Below are positions 20,301-26,928 of a stretch of 64,000 nt of DNA, one piece after another (within the stretch, counting starts at the first letter, position 1; each line of letters starts with the position of its first letter). The notes below the pieces were generated by a model, which was given only the letters and a program-made list of their open reading frames with translations, did no database searches and was not told the origin of the DNA. Source of the DNA: Fenollaria timonensis (lineage in GTDB: Bacteria; Bacillota; Clostridia; Tissierellales; Peptoniphilaceae); assembly GCF_001457835.1 (NCBI RefSeq), contig NZ_LN898229.1, positions 178,082-242,081 of the forward strand. The letters run 5' to 3'. The translations under genes were made by a program, and so were the position numbers.

Positions 20301-22192
20301 TCGTAATATTCAAGTCCTGATTTGTGAATCATTTCAGCAAAATTACTTTCGCCAGACTTAGGAACTGTGATTGTGATATCAACTGAGTTTAGTGGAAGTG
20401 ACTCACCATTGCCTGAGTTGAATGTTACTTGATCGATGTAGGTATTTGATTTCTTTAAATAAGTAAAGAAGTCAAATACTTTATCAGTATCTTTATCAAC
20501 TATAGCATTTTCAGTCTTACCTGCATCTATCTCTGGAATATCTTTTGGATTTTTATCAGTATCTGATCCTTTTCCATCGATTTTAGCATCGTCCTCATAA
20601 CCTTTTTTAGTAATTCTAAATTGCTTAGTAACTTTATTGTTATTTCCTAAATCCATTTCAAGGTCAAAACCGTTATGAAAAGCTGCTTTAAAGCCTGGAA
20701 CGTTAAATCTTAACTGAGCGATACCGAAGTTCATATTGGCGGAGCTTACTGTAAATGAATAAGATCCGTCTTCGTTTTTCTTAAGCTCAACTGGATTGCC
20801 ATTTAGAAAAGCAAGATTTTTGGCTTCTTCGCCTTTAATCTCTACTCCTTTATCTAAAGCTCTGATTGTAAAAGTGAAATCTTTTGGTTCATCGTCTTTA
20901 CTTACATGAACTAATAAATTGATGTCTGTATTATCTGGAATGTAATAGGTATTGTCTTTTCTATCAAGTTCATCACCAACTTTACCTGAACTATCCAATG
21001 GAAAGACTTTTACTGTTGGCTCTCCATTTGTATACTTTGGTGTAATTGAACCATCTTTTATACCATCTTTTAATTCCTTCTCAGCTTTATCGAAGTCTTC
21101 TAATAGTTCCTTTAATTCTTCTGCTGTTGTTGTTCTAGCTTTTTCTGGGTCAAGTGCATCTTTTAAGGCCTTTTTTGCATCATTATATGCTTTTAGCTTT
21201 GCTTCTGCATCTTGTGTAGCTCCAGCTTGTAAGCCTGGTACATCAACAGATTCTGCAAGCTTATCTTGAGCGCCTTTTTCATCATTATCCAACTTACGTG
21301 GTACTTTATACTCACCTAGCTCTTTATTCAGTGTATCTAACTTTGCTTTGATCTCATCAAGTTGTTTTTGATTTAGCTTCTCGTTCTTAGCTTGAGCTGC
21401 TAATTTATCGTACTCGTCTTTAAGTTCATAATATCTTTGAGTTCTGTCTTTGTCTGTAAAACGATTTAAGATATCTTTATTAAGCTTTTCAGACTTACCG
21501 ATTTCTTCCAAATACTTATCATTGTACTTCTTTTGAAGTTCAGCTTTTTTCTTTGGATCTTTTTCAGCATTGATTTGATCTTGTAAAGCTTTTAGATCAG
21601 GGTTAGCATCTGGATTAACTTCTTGTTTAGGTTCTTCACCTTCACCAGTTTTTCCTTCACCTTCTCCTGCCGGTGCTCCTGGTGCCTTTGCTGGTGCTGC
21701 TCCGTCTTCTGCGCCATTACCTTTTGCGCTTTCCTTATTTTCTTCTAGTGATTTTTGTGCATCGGAATCTTTACCTTCTTCAGCCTTTGCTTCACCACTT
21801 TCTTTTGGAGTGTCAGCTTTTTCACCATTGGCATCACCTTTAGCTGCGTCTTTTGCTTTATCAGCGTTTTCATCTCCAGCCTTATCATTTTGATTAGCAT
21901 CTGGAGTTTCTCCTTCATTATCGGGATTTGTTACCCCCCCCATGTCGGTTTTTTCGCTGTCTTTAGCATCTATAACATCACTTTCTGTGTTTTCTTCTGT
22001 ATTGTCAACTAAAGGCGCCTCCTTATCACCGTTAGCAATTGGTTCTAAATTTCCTTCATCTTTGGGAGTTTCTGTTTGAGAAGCTTCTGTAGTGTTCACG
22101 TCTAAGTTGCCTTTTGCCATCAAACGTGTGCCTCCAAACATAAGAACAGTTAGAACCATTGTGAGTATTATTACTCTTAATTTTCTGTTCAT
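14360..22192 (-). CDS. Giant LPKTG-anchored surface protein (2610 residues)
   Basis: A cell-wall-anchored protein. Signal peptide ~1-27; an acidic Glu/Asp/Lys/Ala-rich stretch to ~190; a charged helical, probably coiled-coil region ~190-380; a very long middle (~400-2400) rich in Lys, Asp and Asn that contains many short beta-type segments (KDGKTYV/DGNKLITYTN style) and helical patches; a Cna-B-like domain ~2440-2545 (VNKAWEVLNNGSKPSIQVEL start); an acidic spacer; then LPKTG at 2578-2582, a hydrophobic segment and a basic tail. This is a full sorting signal. The role is unknown; adhesion or surface scaffold is an inference. It precedes the class B sortase in one operon. Confidence 0.93.
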   Translation of the reverse strand: MNRKLRVIILTMVLTVLMFGGTRLMAKGNLDVNTTEASQTETPKDEGNLEPIANGDKEAPLVDNTEENTESDVIDAKDSEKTDMGGVTNPDNEGETPDANQNDKAGDENADKAKDAAKGDANGEKADTPKESGEAKAEEGKDSDAQKSLEENKESAKGNGAEDGAAPAKAPGAPAGEGEGKTGEGEEPKQEVNPDANPDLKALQDQINAEKDPKKKAELQKKYNDKYLEEIGKSEKLNKDILNRFTDKDRTQRYYELKDEYDKLAAQAKNEKLNQKQLDEIKAKLDTLNKELGEYKVPRKLDNDEKGAQDKLAESVDVPGLQAGATQDAEAKLKAYNDAKKALKDALDPEKARTTTAEELKELLEDFDKAEKELKDGIKDGSITPKYTNGEPTVKVFPLDSSGKVGDELDRKDNTYYIPDNTDINLLVHVSKDDEPKDFTFTIRALDKGVEIKGEEAKNLAFLNGNPVELKKNEDGSYSFTVSSANMNFGIAQLRFNVPGFKAAFHNGFDLEMDLGNNNKVTKQFRITKKGYEDDAKIDGKGSDTDKNPKDIPEIDAGKTENAIVDKDTDKVFDFFTYLKKSNTYIDQVTFNSGNGESLPLNSVDITITVPKSGESNFAEMIHKSGLEYYDLGNGKYQLKLKTKVFGGNLTKTEDGKLMYNNQELTAANLKDVVLENAGKKVYVDSDGKTHNIITSEVLEGGDYKVEGGTLSKKNASNEYEVIGTFVNGKIEKDGTTYVLDGNKLITYTNEYDVYDGYVANKDGKADLDVTPTYKGKQVTIETTKDGKTEKSYGGTIVTDAKYDKNGKIFNDNTYEGVAGDQVIDSTGKKSTVSSKGKQLTEVKDDNGKLLYKYFVEDGETYRIVSNAVFNGDYIVDGLEYNKGLSLIDKFGKKMNIEVSKDDTKGTYTFTRTVKKGDKTTTETKNSGKDGNRTIIVSIDENGQILVNSKNEVIANTGNKYTIVGNKYYYDGEKFISATGDGLKGNKFLADYTPTDLNKTIKNIYNDGKNDVDIEDFEKKTKYEGSLNPKDYYIVDGKVYVKKGDIYISANPDKTDEILTEKTIAKIVQVLGNGDDAIEKVTDETDIFNAIKNAKFALRFPGFLAGKNVVYNVHAEVKATYSKPNPAKNGELEDTNVFSEKDGIKKIDKFFTLKNEKKTNTKFFKDAPDELTKDPAVNLHFFNIFYRNADDRARDQLIIDLLDTEAKAEEAKKAIENANGEDAKKAAQDAYDKFVKANKEKLALIAKFKEELKRLYNGAKFDTIVQEGKKTLVIKDKEDNIIKDDELNKMRSLLWEVGFNNEEGSLFPENKDTEIIIEDNNMDNRLIYDEIIVNDTKEKWDEYKKAFEEKSENEGKKFGNEEYFFLDQIKDIRFGVSPNYIEGRFVPLGENFKITGQEIIDKLNELTEGSNEATITKNGIDFKITRDKANGQVRIKVMNAFYKKVKNDPTHKFESPVQKVYQDKISSLLEKVDNLNENNIDDFVKALHDEKSECFGIIKEKLTEEFNKVKNDATKLAAFKANLKKEIQKIQLGYLDSKKNDANYKYDDMRFNAIRIGLNPNITIGGALTPQNIKKLGITSVIVPDIDIPYTDEFGNPLTNKDMYVKAEIENILKNGIGEDANKKTYKKDDLKNEEKFREIMIEAYKRVNAKINKNEIEIKNLVTIDEANKDKVGMEKYTVTKGSELDYKDLAVNDQSLKNKNGYAINPWYIGEGDNAKSVEKRFEEKFGKGKYENKDEYKALRDMPIDIAAYYMSKQGYDRGRYANQASYKLSGGDKKDGIFGSDSDWHKKICYPGIGYCIEQAGGDQTPGTNPEEGKFGTEDNKGADFELTYEPTNDGPDKENPKVDKKTEDKDKTVDITGEDEKSVDFTIDVTVDKMTKEQKDIADALTPDDDKKMTEEEKAKAEAEANEAKKHYNEKTGYYEYENSLIIDILPEIFKLKDGTKLSFEANREKLMANGANKDFADEKEFEKWQKGIEYFYTDDLEAEYKRLSKSSDKVDKEKAEVLKKAIEDARANGKIKEGQKVQAVLAWIPKFEAPHGSENQFTFKLSNVFVDKKKYKDFKDNVIGTNYTNDAAFGDKAKFYFGSTTINIHEDHEGKVNKYLQVLDKDGNVIDKDKADGWFMGGTELKFGDKFNYRIEYFNNTGVIDVPGTANNKSEIKIEDIFAKVTDNGLKPVLRDYITSDLEQYSVIYKIGDKSYSEEELKKAVADKKVKLSDVTSVILEGKFENGATNHFDIPMMIPQIDAKIDDKGDVYYTGEDGDKKVIGKAEDFFNLKDLTDKEKELIAKNTVKDSNTVTVYLEKERFIRVFKEFLAANGEKLKNLDNLEAKFDVYQIIKDENGNVIKKEKVGELKANKANDFTDMLDHLPIFKKTTTVDEKGNVTVNQINYEYELEEAAMPGFESKVYKIDDDKLGFVWQATNTEKPEKPEYPGDNPKKETEEVTVSISVNKAWEVLNNGSKPSIQVELYANGNATGKIFTLGEGNWSATFKDLPAKDKDGNDIIYTVVEVGSENNITMIGDRKFEVIYSTNEDGSITILNKEVPNEEPKDKEEPKKDEPHDDENDRDRDQGKNRLPKTGVAEDLASIYFAFVLLLGLVFIKKRYLVK

Positions 22193-22250
22193 TTTTCTCC
22201 CCTCCTTTCTTTTTTAAATTTTATTATAATATCTCTATTATAATATGAGT

Positions 22251-22279
22251 ATTATATCACTTATTAATATTTAATGCAA
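22251..22279 (-). promoter_or_regulatory. Promoter of the LPKTG protein / sortase operon
   Basis: Minus-strand -35 TTGCAT (22279-22274), 17-base spacer, -10 TATAAT (22256-22251), about 55 bases before the ATG. AAAGGAGGGGAG is the ribosome site. Confidence 0.65.
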
Positions 22280-22303
22280 GGCGCTTTATGGTGATATTGA
22301 CAC

Positions 22304-22347
22304 AAAGAAAACGCTACTTTAGTGCTATGTACTCATTAAGTAGCGTT
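22304..22347 (-). terminator. Terminator of the hemerythrin gene
   Basis: AACGCTACTT pairs with AAGTAGCGTT (22310-22319 with 22338-22347) around an 18-base loop, followed on the minus strand by TTTTCTTTG. Confidence 0.7.
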
Positions 22348-22387
22348 TGTGCTTTGCTTTGTAAAATTTCTTACAATTTCGTCATAT

Positions 22388-22921
22388 TTAGAATTTATTT
22401 ATAATATCTAGGTATCTGTCTCTTTGCTCTTTATTTTCTTCTTCAAAGACTTTTGTCTCTTCGTCTAATTTCTTTTGAATCTCTTCAGAAAGGTTTTTCA
22501 TGGCGAATGGATAGACGACTTTATTCTCTTTGTCTGCGTGGCGTATTAATAGCGAGCGATAGCTCATTAGGTGGCCGATGAGTTCAAGGCGCACCTCGTC
22601 TGTTTGATTTTCTTCATAGTGTTTAAGGCTTTCATCTATCATCATTCGTTCGTAGCGAGCTAGGTCGTGCTCAACTAGCATGCCGCTTGTAATGAGTTTT
22701 TCTGCAAGCTCGCCAAGATGGTCTAACATGGCTCTAAAGACTAGGTCCTCTTCTTTTTTGTGGTGGTAGCCGTCGGCGTAATTTTTAATCACGTCTGTTA
22801 TGGTCCTTATGGCACTAGCATTAACATGGCCATGCATTATATCTTTAGAGACTTCTAGTATGTGGTCTGTGAGCTTAATTATATATTCATGCTCTTTCTT
22901 AAGTGTATCTATATAGTACAT
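22388..22921 (-). CDS. Hemerythrin HHE-domain protein
   Basis: A 177-residue four-helix-bundle protein expected to hold a di-iron centre for O2 or NO sensing, storage or detoxification. Likely ligands are His11 in LKKEHEYI, the His-His pair in YADGYHHKKEEDLVF, the His in GMLVEHDLARYE, and the His-Glu group in LIRHADKENKVVYP. Length is normal. It diverges from the ZIP transporter gene and has its own terminator. In an anaerobe this fits the nearby rubrerythrin, ferritin and flavodoxin genes as oxygen and iron defence. Confidence 0.9.
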   Translation of the reverse strand: MYYIDTLKKEHEYIIKLTDHILEVSKDIMHGHVNASAIRTITDVIKNYADGYHHKKEEDLVFRAMLDHLGELAEKLITSGMLVEHDLARYERMMIDESLKHYEENQTDEVRLELIGHLMSYRSLLIRHADKENKVVYPFAMKNLSEEIQKKLDEETKVFEEENKEQRDRYLDIINKF

Positions 22922-22954
22922 TTTATCAACTCCTTATGTATTTTACCCTTTTTC

Positions 22955-22983
22955 TTGACTTTTATTTCACCTTATAATATAAT
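22955..22983 (+). promoter_or_regulatory. Promoter of the ZIP transporter gene
   Basis: -35 TTGACT (22955-22960), 17-base spacer, -10 TATAAT (22978-22983), 30 bases before the ATG, with AAGGAG in between. Confidence 0.75.
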
Positions 22984-23013
22984 CTTTTTAGTATTATTTA
23001 AAGGAGATTTATT

Positions 23014-23787
23014 ATGGATAAATATTTTACGAGGGAGGCGATTGTTGCCTTTGGTCTTGTCTTTCCGGGACTAATGACTGCTTTGGGCGCGGTGCCTGTC
23101 TTTTTCACGAAGAATGTTTCGCAAAAGCTTCTTGACATGATGCTTGGCTTTGCTGCGGGTATCATGCTTGCGGCAACTTGTTTCTCTTTGGTTATGCCAT
23201 CGATTGAATATGGTGGTGGGGACTTCAAGGCGGTTATGATTACTTCTTTGGGTATCATTTTTGGCGCCTTTGTCATTGACATGATTGATAAGTTCTCGCC
23301 GCACGAGCACCTTATTGACAAGAGACGTGAGGGCGCATCGTCTTCTTTAAGTCAAATCTGGTTATTTATCATCGCGATCACCATTCACAATTTTCCTGAG
23401 GGTATGGCGACTGGCGTTGGTTTTGGAACAGAAAATATTAACGATGGTCTTGCGCTTGCTCTTGGTATCGGTATTCAAAATATGCCTGAGGGTCTAGCTG
23501 TTGCCTTGAGTCTTGTGCGTGAGAATTACACTACTAAGTACGCCTTTATGGTGGCTGCTCTGACTGGTCTAGTTGAGCCGGTTGGTGCTCTCCTTGGTTA
23601 CAGTCTTGTAAATGTATTTAAGCCTGCACTTCCTGTAGTGCTTGCTACGGCTGCGGGTGCGATGCTTTTTGTTATCTGTGACGAGATCATTCCTGAAACG
23701 CACTCTAAGGGTTACGAGCGTGAAGCGACTTACGGTATCATTTTCGGTTTTGTAATTATGATGATACTGGATATATTACTTGGATAA
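23014..23787 (+). CDS. ZIP-family metal transporter (ZupT-like)
   Basis: A 257-residue inner-membrane importer for Zn2+ and other divalent metals (Fe, Mn, Co), with about eight membrane helices. The metal site of helices IV and V is clear: TIHNFPEGMATG (~126-137) and GIQNMPEGLAVALS (~150-163); helix IV normally has HNxPEG and helix V HxxPEG, and here the second His is Asn, as in many GufA/ZupT relatives. A His/Glu-rich loop (FSPHEHLIDKRRE) precedes them. It is one of only a few plus-strand host genes here, with its own promoter and terminator. Confidence 0.92.
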   Translation: MDKYFTREAIVAFGLVFPGLMTALGAVPVFFTKNVSQKLLDMMLGFAAGIMLAATCFSLVMPSIEYGGGDFKAVMITSLGIIFGAFVIDMIDKFSPHEHLIDKRREGASSSLSQIWLFIIAITIHNFPEGMATGVGFGTENINDGLALALGIGIQNMPEGLAVALSLVRENYTTKYAFMVAALTGLVEPVGALLGYSLVNVFKPALPVVLATAAGAMLFVICDEIIPETHSKGYEREATYGIIFGFVIMMILDILLG

Positions 23788-23811
23788 TGGTTTTTACAGC
23801 ATAAATACAAG

Positions 23812-23838
23812 AAACTGCCTTTGATTGACAGTTTTTTT
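23812..23838 (+). terminator. Terminator of the ZIP transporter gene
   Basis: AAACTG / CAGTTT stem (23812-23817 with 23829-23834) running straight into a T-run on the plus strand. Confidence 0.7.
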
Positions 23839-23884
23839 ATATATGTACAAGGGGCGCCAAGGGGGCTCAACGCTCCTTGATAAA

Positions 23885-24304
23885 TTACTTCATTAGTTTT
23901 TCTGCTAGCTCTCTGCACTTTGCTAGTGCTTCTGCATCTGGATGATCGTATGCGATAAGTGCGTCTATAACAGCTATGCCGTTTTCAGCGCATTCGTTTT
24001 TCCAAAGGTCCATCCACTCTCCACTGTTCCACTCGTATGAACCGAATATGGCAATTTTCTTGTCTTTGATTATCTCTTTGATGCTGTCGAAGTACGGTCT
24101 GAAGTAGTCCTCTTCAAGCTCTTCTGCGCCCATAGCTGGGCAGCCAAGTGCTAGAACGTCTGCTTCTTTGGCATCATCTGTGCTTGCATTTTCTACTGAT
24201 ATAAGATTAGTATCTGCGCCAAGCTCTTTTAATTTTGAAGCGATTTCATTCGCCATGGCCTCTGTGTTCCCAGTGCCTGACCAGTATATAACGCTTGCTT
24301 TCAT
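23885..24304 (-). CDS. Flavodoxin
   Basis: A 139-residue FMN-binding electron carrier. The phosphate loop WSGTGNTEAMANEI (~8-21) is typical, as are the flavin-stacking loops around GCPAMGAEELEE and FGSYEWNSGEWMD. This short-chain form matches clostridial flavodoxins, which replace ferredoxin when iron is short. The gene is monocistronic with an AAAGGAGG site and a promoter overlapped by an inverted repeat (see below), so metal-dependent repression is plausible. Confidence 0.95.
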   Translation of the reverse strand: MKASVIYWSGTGNTEAMANEIASKLKELGADTNLISVENASTDDAKEADVLALGCPAMGAEELEEDYFRPYFDSIKEIIKDKKIAIFGSYEWNSGEWMDLWKNECAENGIAVIDALIAYDHPDAEALAKCRELAEKLMK

Positions 24305-24321
24305 CTATAAAACCTCCTTTA

Positions 24322-24377
24322 TTAGTTAGTCATTGCTAACTAATTTGATTATACAATATTTTTTCATTAAATGCAAT
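24322..24377 (-). promoter_or_regulatory. Flavodoxin promoter with candidate operator
   Basis: Minus-strand -35 TTGCAT (24377-24372), 18-base spacer, -10 TATAAT (24353-24348). Immediately after the -10 is a perfect inverted repeat TTAGTTAG-CAATGA-CTAACTAA (24343-24322), in the position of a repressor site over the transcription start. Its arms resemble the TTAGGTTAG half of DtxR/IdeR iron-repressor boxes, which is suggestive only. Confidence 0.6.
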
Positions 24378-24417
24378 ATAAATTTTAATATTGGCAAAAA
24401 TATTATTATAAAATGGC

Positions 24418-24450
24418 AAAAAAATACTTCCTATCATCTGACAGGAAGTA
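24418..24450 (-). terminator. Terminator of the ArsS operon
   Basis: TACTTCCT / AGGAAGTA stem (24425-24432 with 24443-24450), followed on the minus strand by seven T. Confidence 0.85.
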
Positions 24451-24456
24451 ATATCT

Positions 24457-24483
24457 GAGTAACTACTCCAATGCTCCGCCTCA
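24457..24483 (-). promoter_or_regulatory. Candidate bacterial SECIS element
   Basis: Directly after the UGA (24483-24481) the transcript can form GAGU-AGUU-ACUC (24468-24457), whose loop begins with A-G-U. The loop GU lies 17 nt after the UGA, within the spacing known for bacterial SECIS elements. The stem is short (4-5 bp, with possible weak extension), so this is a candidate only. The real UAG stop lies in the loop region. Confidence 0.5.
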
Positions 24484-25431
24484 TGAGGATCCGCTGCCGG
24501 CTGTACATGTGTAGCAATGGTTCATAGTTCTGATTTTTCGTCCGATTAAATCGTCTTTTTCTATATCGAAGATGGTTTTGTGAGGACCTGCGATACCCAT
24601 TCCGAGAGCTAAATTAAAGTCGCAGTCGTGAAGGCTGCCGTCGTAGTCGACGGATAGCGTGTCAAGGCACATAAGCTCATCAACGGTCGCTGGATTGAAA
24701 GCATCGCAAAGCCTTGTAAGATACCTTTGCATATTGCCTGATCTATCGAGCCACTCGCCGAAGCGGCCTATGGGTGAATTGGTCATGCTGAATAGATTGT
24801 TAAAGTCTATGTCGTACTCGTCCTTAAGCTTGGTCCTATATATGGCCTCGAGCTCATCTTGCCCCGCTGGTATCATGGCGCCGCTCGGATTGTAGACAAG
24901 GTTCAGCTGAAGTGCCTCATCTCGCCCGTAGCCAAGTGCACAGAGCCTTTGAAGCACTTCGATGGAGTCATGAAAAACGCCTATGCCTCTAACTTTATCC
25001 GTTCTTACTTCTTCGTAGAATGGCAGTGAAGCGACGATCTCGACTTTTCTTTCTTTCAAAAACTCTGGCAGATCTCTATAGGCATCTTCATTAAAGATAG
25101 TTAAATTAGATCTGCTCATGATTTTCTTATCCATGGACGCGGCTGTATCTATAAGGTACCTATAAACCGAGCTCATCTCAGGTGCTCCGCCTGTTATATC
25201 AAGCGTAGTGAAGTCCCATTCTTTAAGTATCTGCATAGCTCTTTCGGCCGTACGCATATCCATATCCTCGCTTCTTGCGGGTGAGCAAGCCACGTGACAA
25301 TGTTTGCATGCCAAGTTACACTTCCTAGTTATATTTAACTGAAGTGTTTTGGGGTTCTTCGCAAGTATATCGCGGCCTACGGTCTTAGCAAAGGGCTGAA
25401 CTGCCTCTTGTAAGCTCTTTAGGTATGACAA
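24463..25431 (-). CDS. arsS: ArsS-type radical SAM selenoprotein (UGA read as Sec)
   Basis: A radical SAM enzyme of the ArsS family, linked to arsenosugar synthesis. CNLACKHCHVACSP (~36-49) binds the 4Fe-4S cluster and SAM; TLDITGGAPEMSS follows. The C-terminal Cys-rich part has MCLDTLSVDYDGSLHDCDFN and MNHCYTCTAGSGSS. A UGA at 24483-24481 comes next, then GGC GGA GCA TTG GAG TAG. Family members end GSSCGG or GSS-Sec-GG, so the UGA is read here as selenocysteine, giving 322 residues instead of 316. The start is TTG directly after the upstream stop, with GGAG six bases before. If Sec machinery is absent, the protein would simply stop at 316. Confidence 0.85.
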
Positions 25432-25770
25432 TTACATCTCCATATCGTCTGCAAGCTTCTTCATTTGAGTTGAGTAAGCAAGTACTGCACCGCCTGTGAT
25501 TGAGCTAGCTACATGAACTGCTTCCATCATCTCTTCTTTAGTGTAGCCTTGATCTAAGCAAGCTGTTGTGTAGGCTTCAATGCAGTATGGGCAATGAATT
25601 GCGTGTGCAACGGCTAGTGCGATAAGTGATTTTTCTCTACCGCTTAGCTTGCCATCTTGATAAACGCTTCCGTAATAAGCCATGAAATTATCCCATAGCT
25701 CCTTATTTAATTCACCTAAAGCACCTCTACCAAACTCTTGTAAATCTTTTCTTTCAAAATATTCGCTCAT
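25432..25770 (-). CDS. ArsS-associated peroxidase-like (AhpD/CMD-fold) protein
   Basis: A 112-residue carboxymuconolactone-decarboxylase/AhpD-fold protein. The AhpD-like redox motif HAIHCPYCIEAYTTAC (~56-71) has Cys-x-x-Cys followed by the usual helix, and the GYTKEEMMEAVHVASSITGG end is typical. This subfamily (TIGR04169) is found next to ArsS-type radical SAM proteins, as here: the arsS start follows its TAA with no gap. It presumably supplies thiol redox chemistry, but its reaction is not established. AGGAGG precedes the ATG. Confidence 0.9.
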   Translation of the reverse strand: MSEYFERKDLQEFGRGALGELNKELWDNFMAYYGSVYQDGKLSGREKSLIALAVAHAIHCPYCIEAYTTACLDQGYTKEEMMEAVHVASSITGGAVLAYSTQMKKLADDMEM

Positions 25771-25815
25771 AATTTTTCCTCCTTAATATTATTATGGTCT
25801 AAATCCTATTTACCC

Positions 25816-25851
25816 AAAAAAAGAGCAGTTATATCAATAACCGCTCTTGTA
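25816..25851 (-). terminator. Terminator of the murA-mbl operon
   Basis: AAGAGC-GTTAT / ATAAC-GCTCTT hairpin (25821-25848, one mismatch), followed on the minus strand by a run of T. Confidence 0.8.
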
Positions 25852-25891
25852 TAAATATTTTTAATAGTTTACGCCATAAGTATAGATAAAA

Positions 25892-26917
25892 TTATCTAAA
25901 TCTAACGCTTGCGCCGCTTTTATTATTTGATTTTTCAAGTATTTCTACCCAATCAAGTGACTTTCCTGTACCAATGGCAACGCATTCAACTGGGTCTTCA
26001 GCGACTTTGCATGGTATGCCTGTTTGCTCTGTAACAAGTGTGTCAAGGCCCTTTAAGCAGGCGCCGCCGCCTGTAAGTATGATGCCGCTACCGGAGATGT
26101 CGGCTGCTAGTTCTGGCGGTGTTCTTTCAAGAACTGTGTGAACTGCTTCGATAATCTCTTGAACTGGCTCTTTAAGTGCTTCGAGCATGTCTGAGGATGA
26201 TACTACTACGTTCATAGGTAGGCCGCTCATAAGGTTTCTGCCCTTTACTTCCATGTATTGTTCTTCTTCGAGCGGATAAGCGCAGCCTATAGTTACTTTA
26301 AGCTCTTCGGCTGATCTTTCGCCTATCATCATCTTGAATTTCTTTCTTATATACTTTGTGATTGCTTCGTCGCAGTCGTCGCCCGCTACTTTGATGGATT
26401 TGCTCACAACGATGCCGCCAAGTGAAATAACGGCGATGTCTGTTGTACCGCCACCTATATCGATAATCATGTTACCATTGGGCTGAGTGATATCAAGTCC
26501 AGCGCCGATAGCTGCCGCAATCGGTTCTTCGATTAAATAAGTTTTGATTGCGCCTGCTTCATTTGCAGCCTCGATAACCGCTCTCTTCTCAACTTCTGTA
26601 CAGCCGCTTGGCACGCAAACTACAAGTCTTGGCTTGAAAAGCATTCTGCCAAGTGCCTTTTGTATAAAATACTTAAGCATTCTTTGTGTAACGCTGTAGT
26701 CTGAGATAACTCCTTCTCTAAGCGGTCTGATTGCAACGATGTTGCCTGGTGTTCTACCAAGCATCTTTCTTGCTTCTTCGCCAACTGCTAAGAATTTATT
26801 TGTATATTGGTCTATCGCTACGACAGACGGTTCTTTTAGTACTATGCCTTTACCTTTTACATAAACAAGTACACTCGCTGTACCTAAGTCTATGCCTACA
26901 TCAGATCTTAATCCCAT
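25892..26917 (-). CDS. mbl: Rod-shape-determining actin homologue (MreB/Mbl)
   Basis: A 341-residue bacterial actin that forms membrane-bound filaments directing lateral wall synthesis. Actin-fold signatures are present: DVGIDLGTASVLVYVKGKG (phosphate 1), NMIIDIGGGTTDIAVISLGG (phosphate 2) and SGIILTGGGACLKGLD (adenosine). Length matches MreB, Mbl and MreBH, which cannot be separated with certainty; the pairing with murA twelve bases upstream resembles the Mbl context, and mreC/mreD are absent. It suggests a rod-shaped or elongated cell. Confidence 0.93.
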   Translation of the reverse strand: MGLRSDVGIDLGTASVLVYVKGKGIVLKEPSVVAIDQYTNKFLAVGEEARKMLGRTPGNIVAIRPLREGVISDYSVTQRMLKYFIQKALGRMLFKPRLVVCVPSGCTEVEKRAVIEAANEAGAIKTYLIEEPIAAAIGAGLDITQPNGNMIIDIGGGTTDIAVISLGGIVVSKSIKVAGDDCDEAITKYIRKKFKMMIGERSAEELKVTIGCAYPLEEEQYMEVKGRNLMSGLPMNVVVSSSDMLEALKEPVQEIIEAVHTVLERTPPELAADISGSGIILTGGGACLKGLDTLVTEQTGIPCKVAEDPVECVAIGTGKSLDWVEILEKSNNKSGASVRFR

Positions 26918-26928
26918 GCCTATCCCCC

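Noticed and set aside
14360-22192. Many long frames opposite the giant surface-protein gene
   Set aside because: They lack ribosome sites and domains and follow from the biased Lys/Asp/Glu codons of the real gene on the minus strand.
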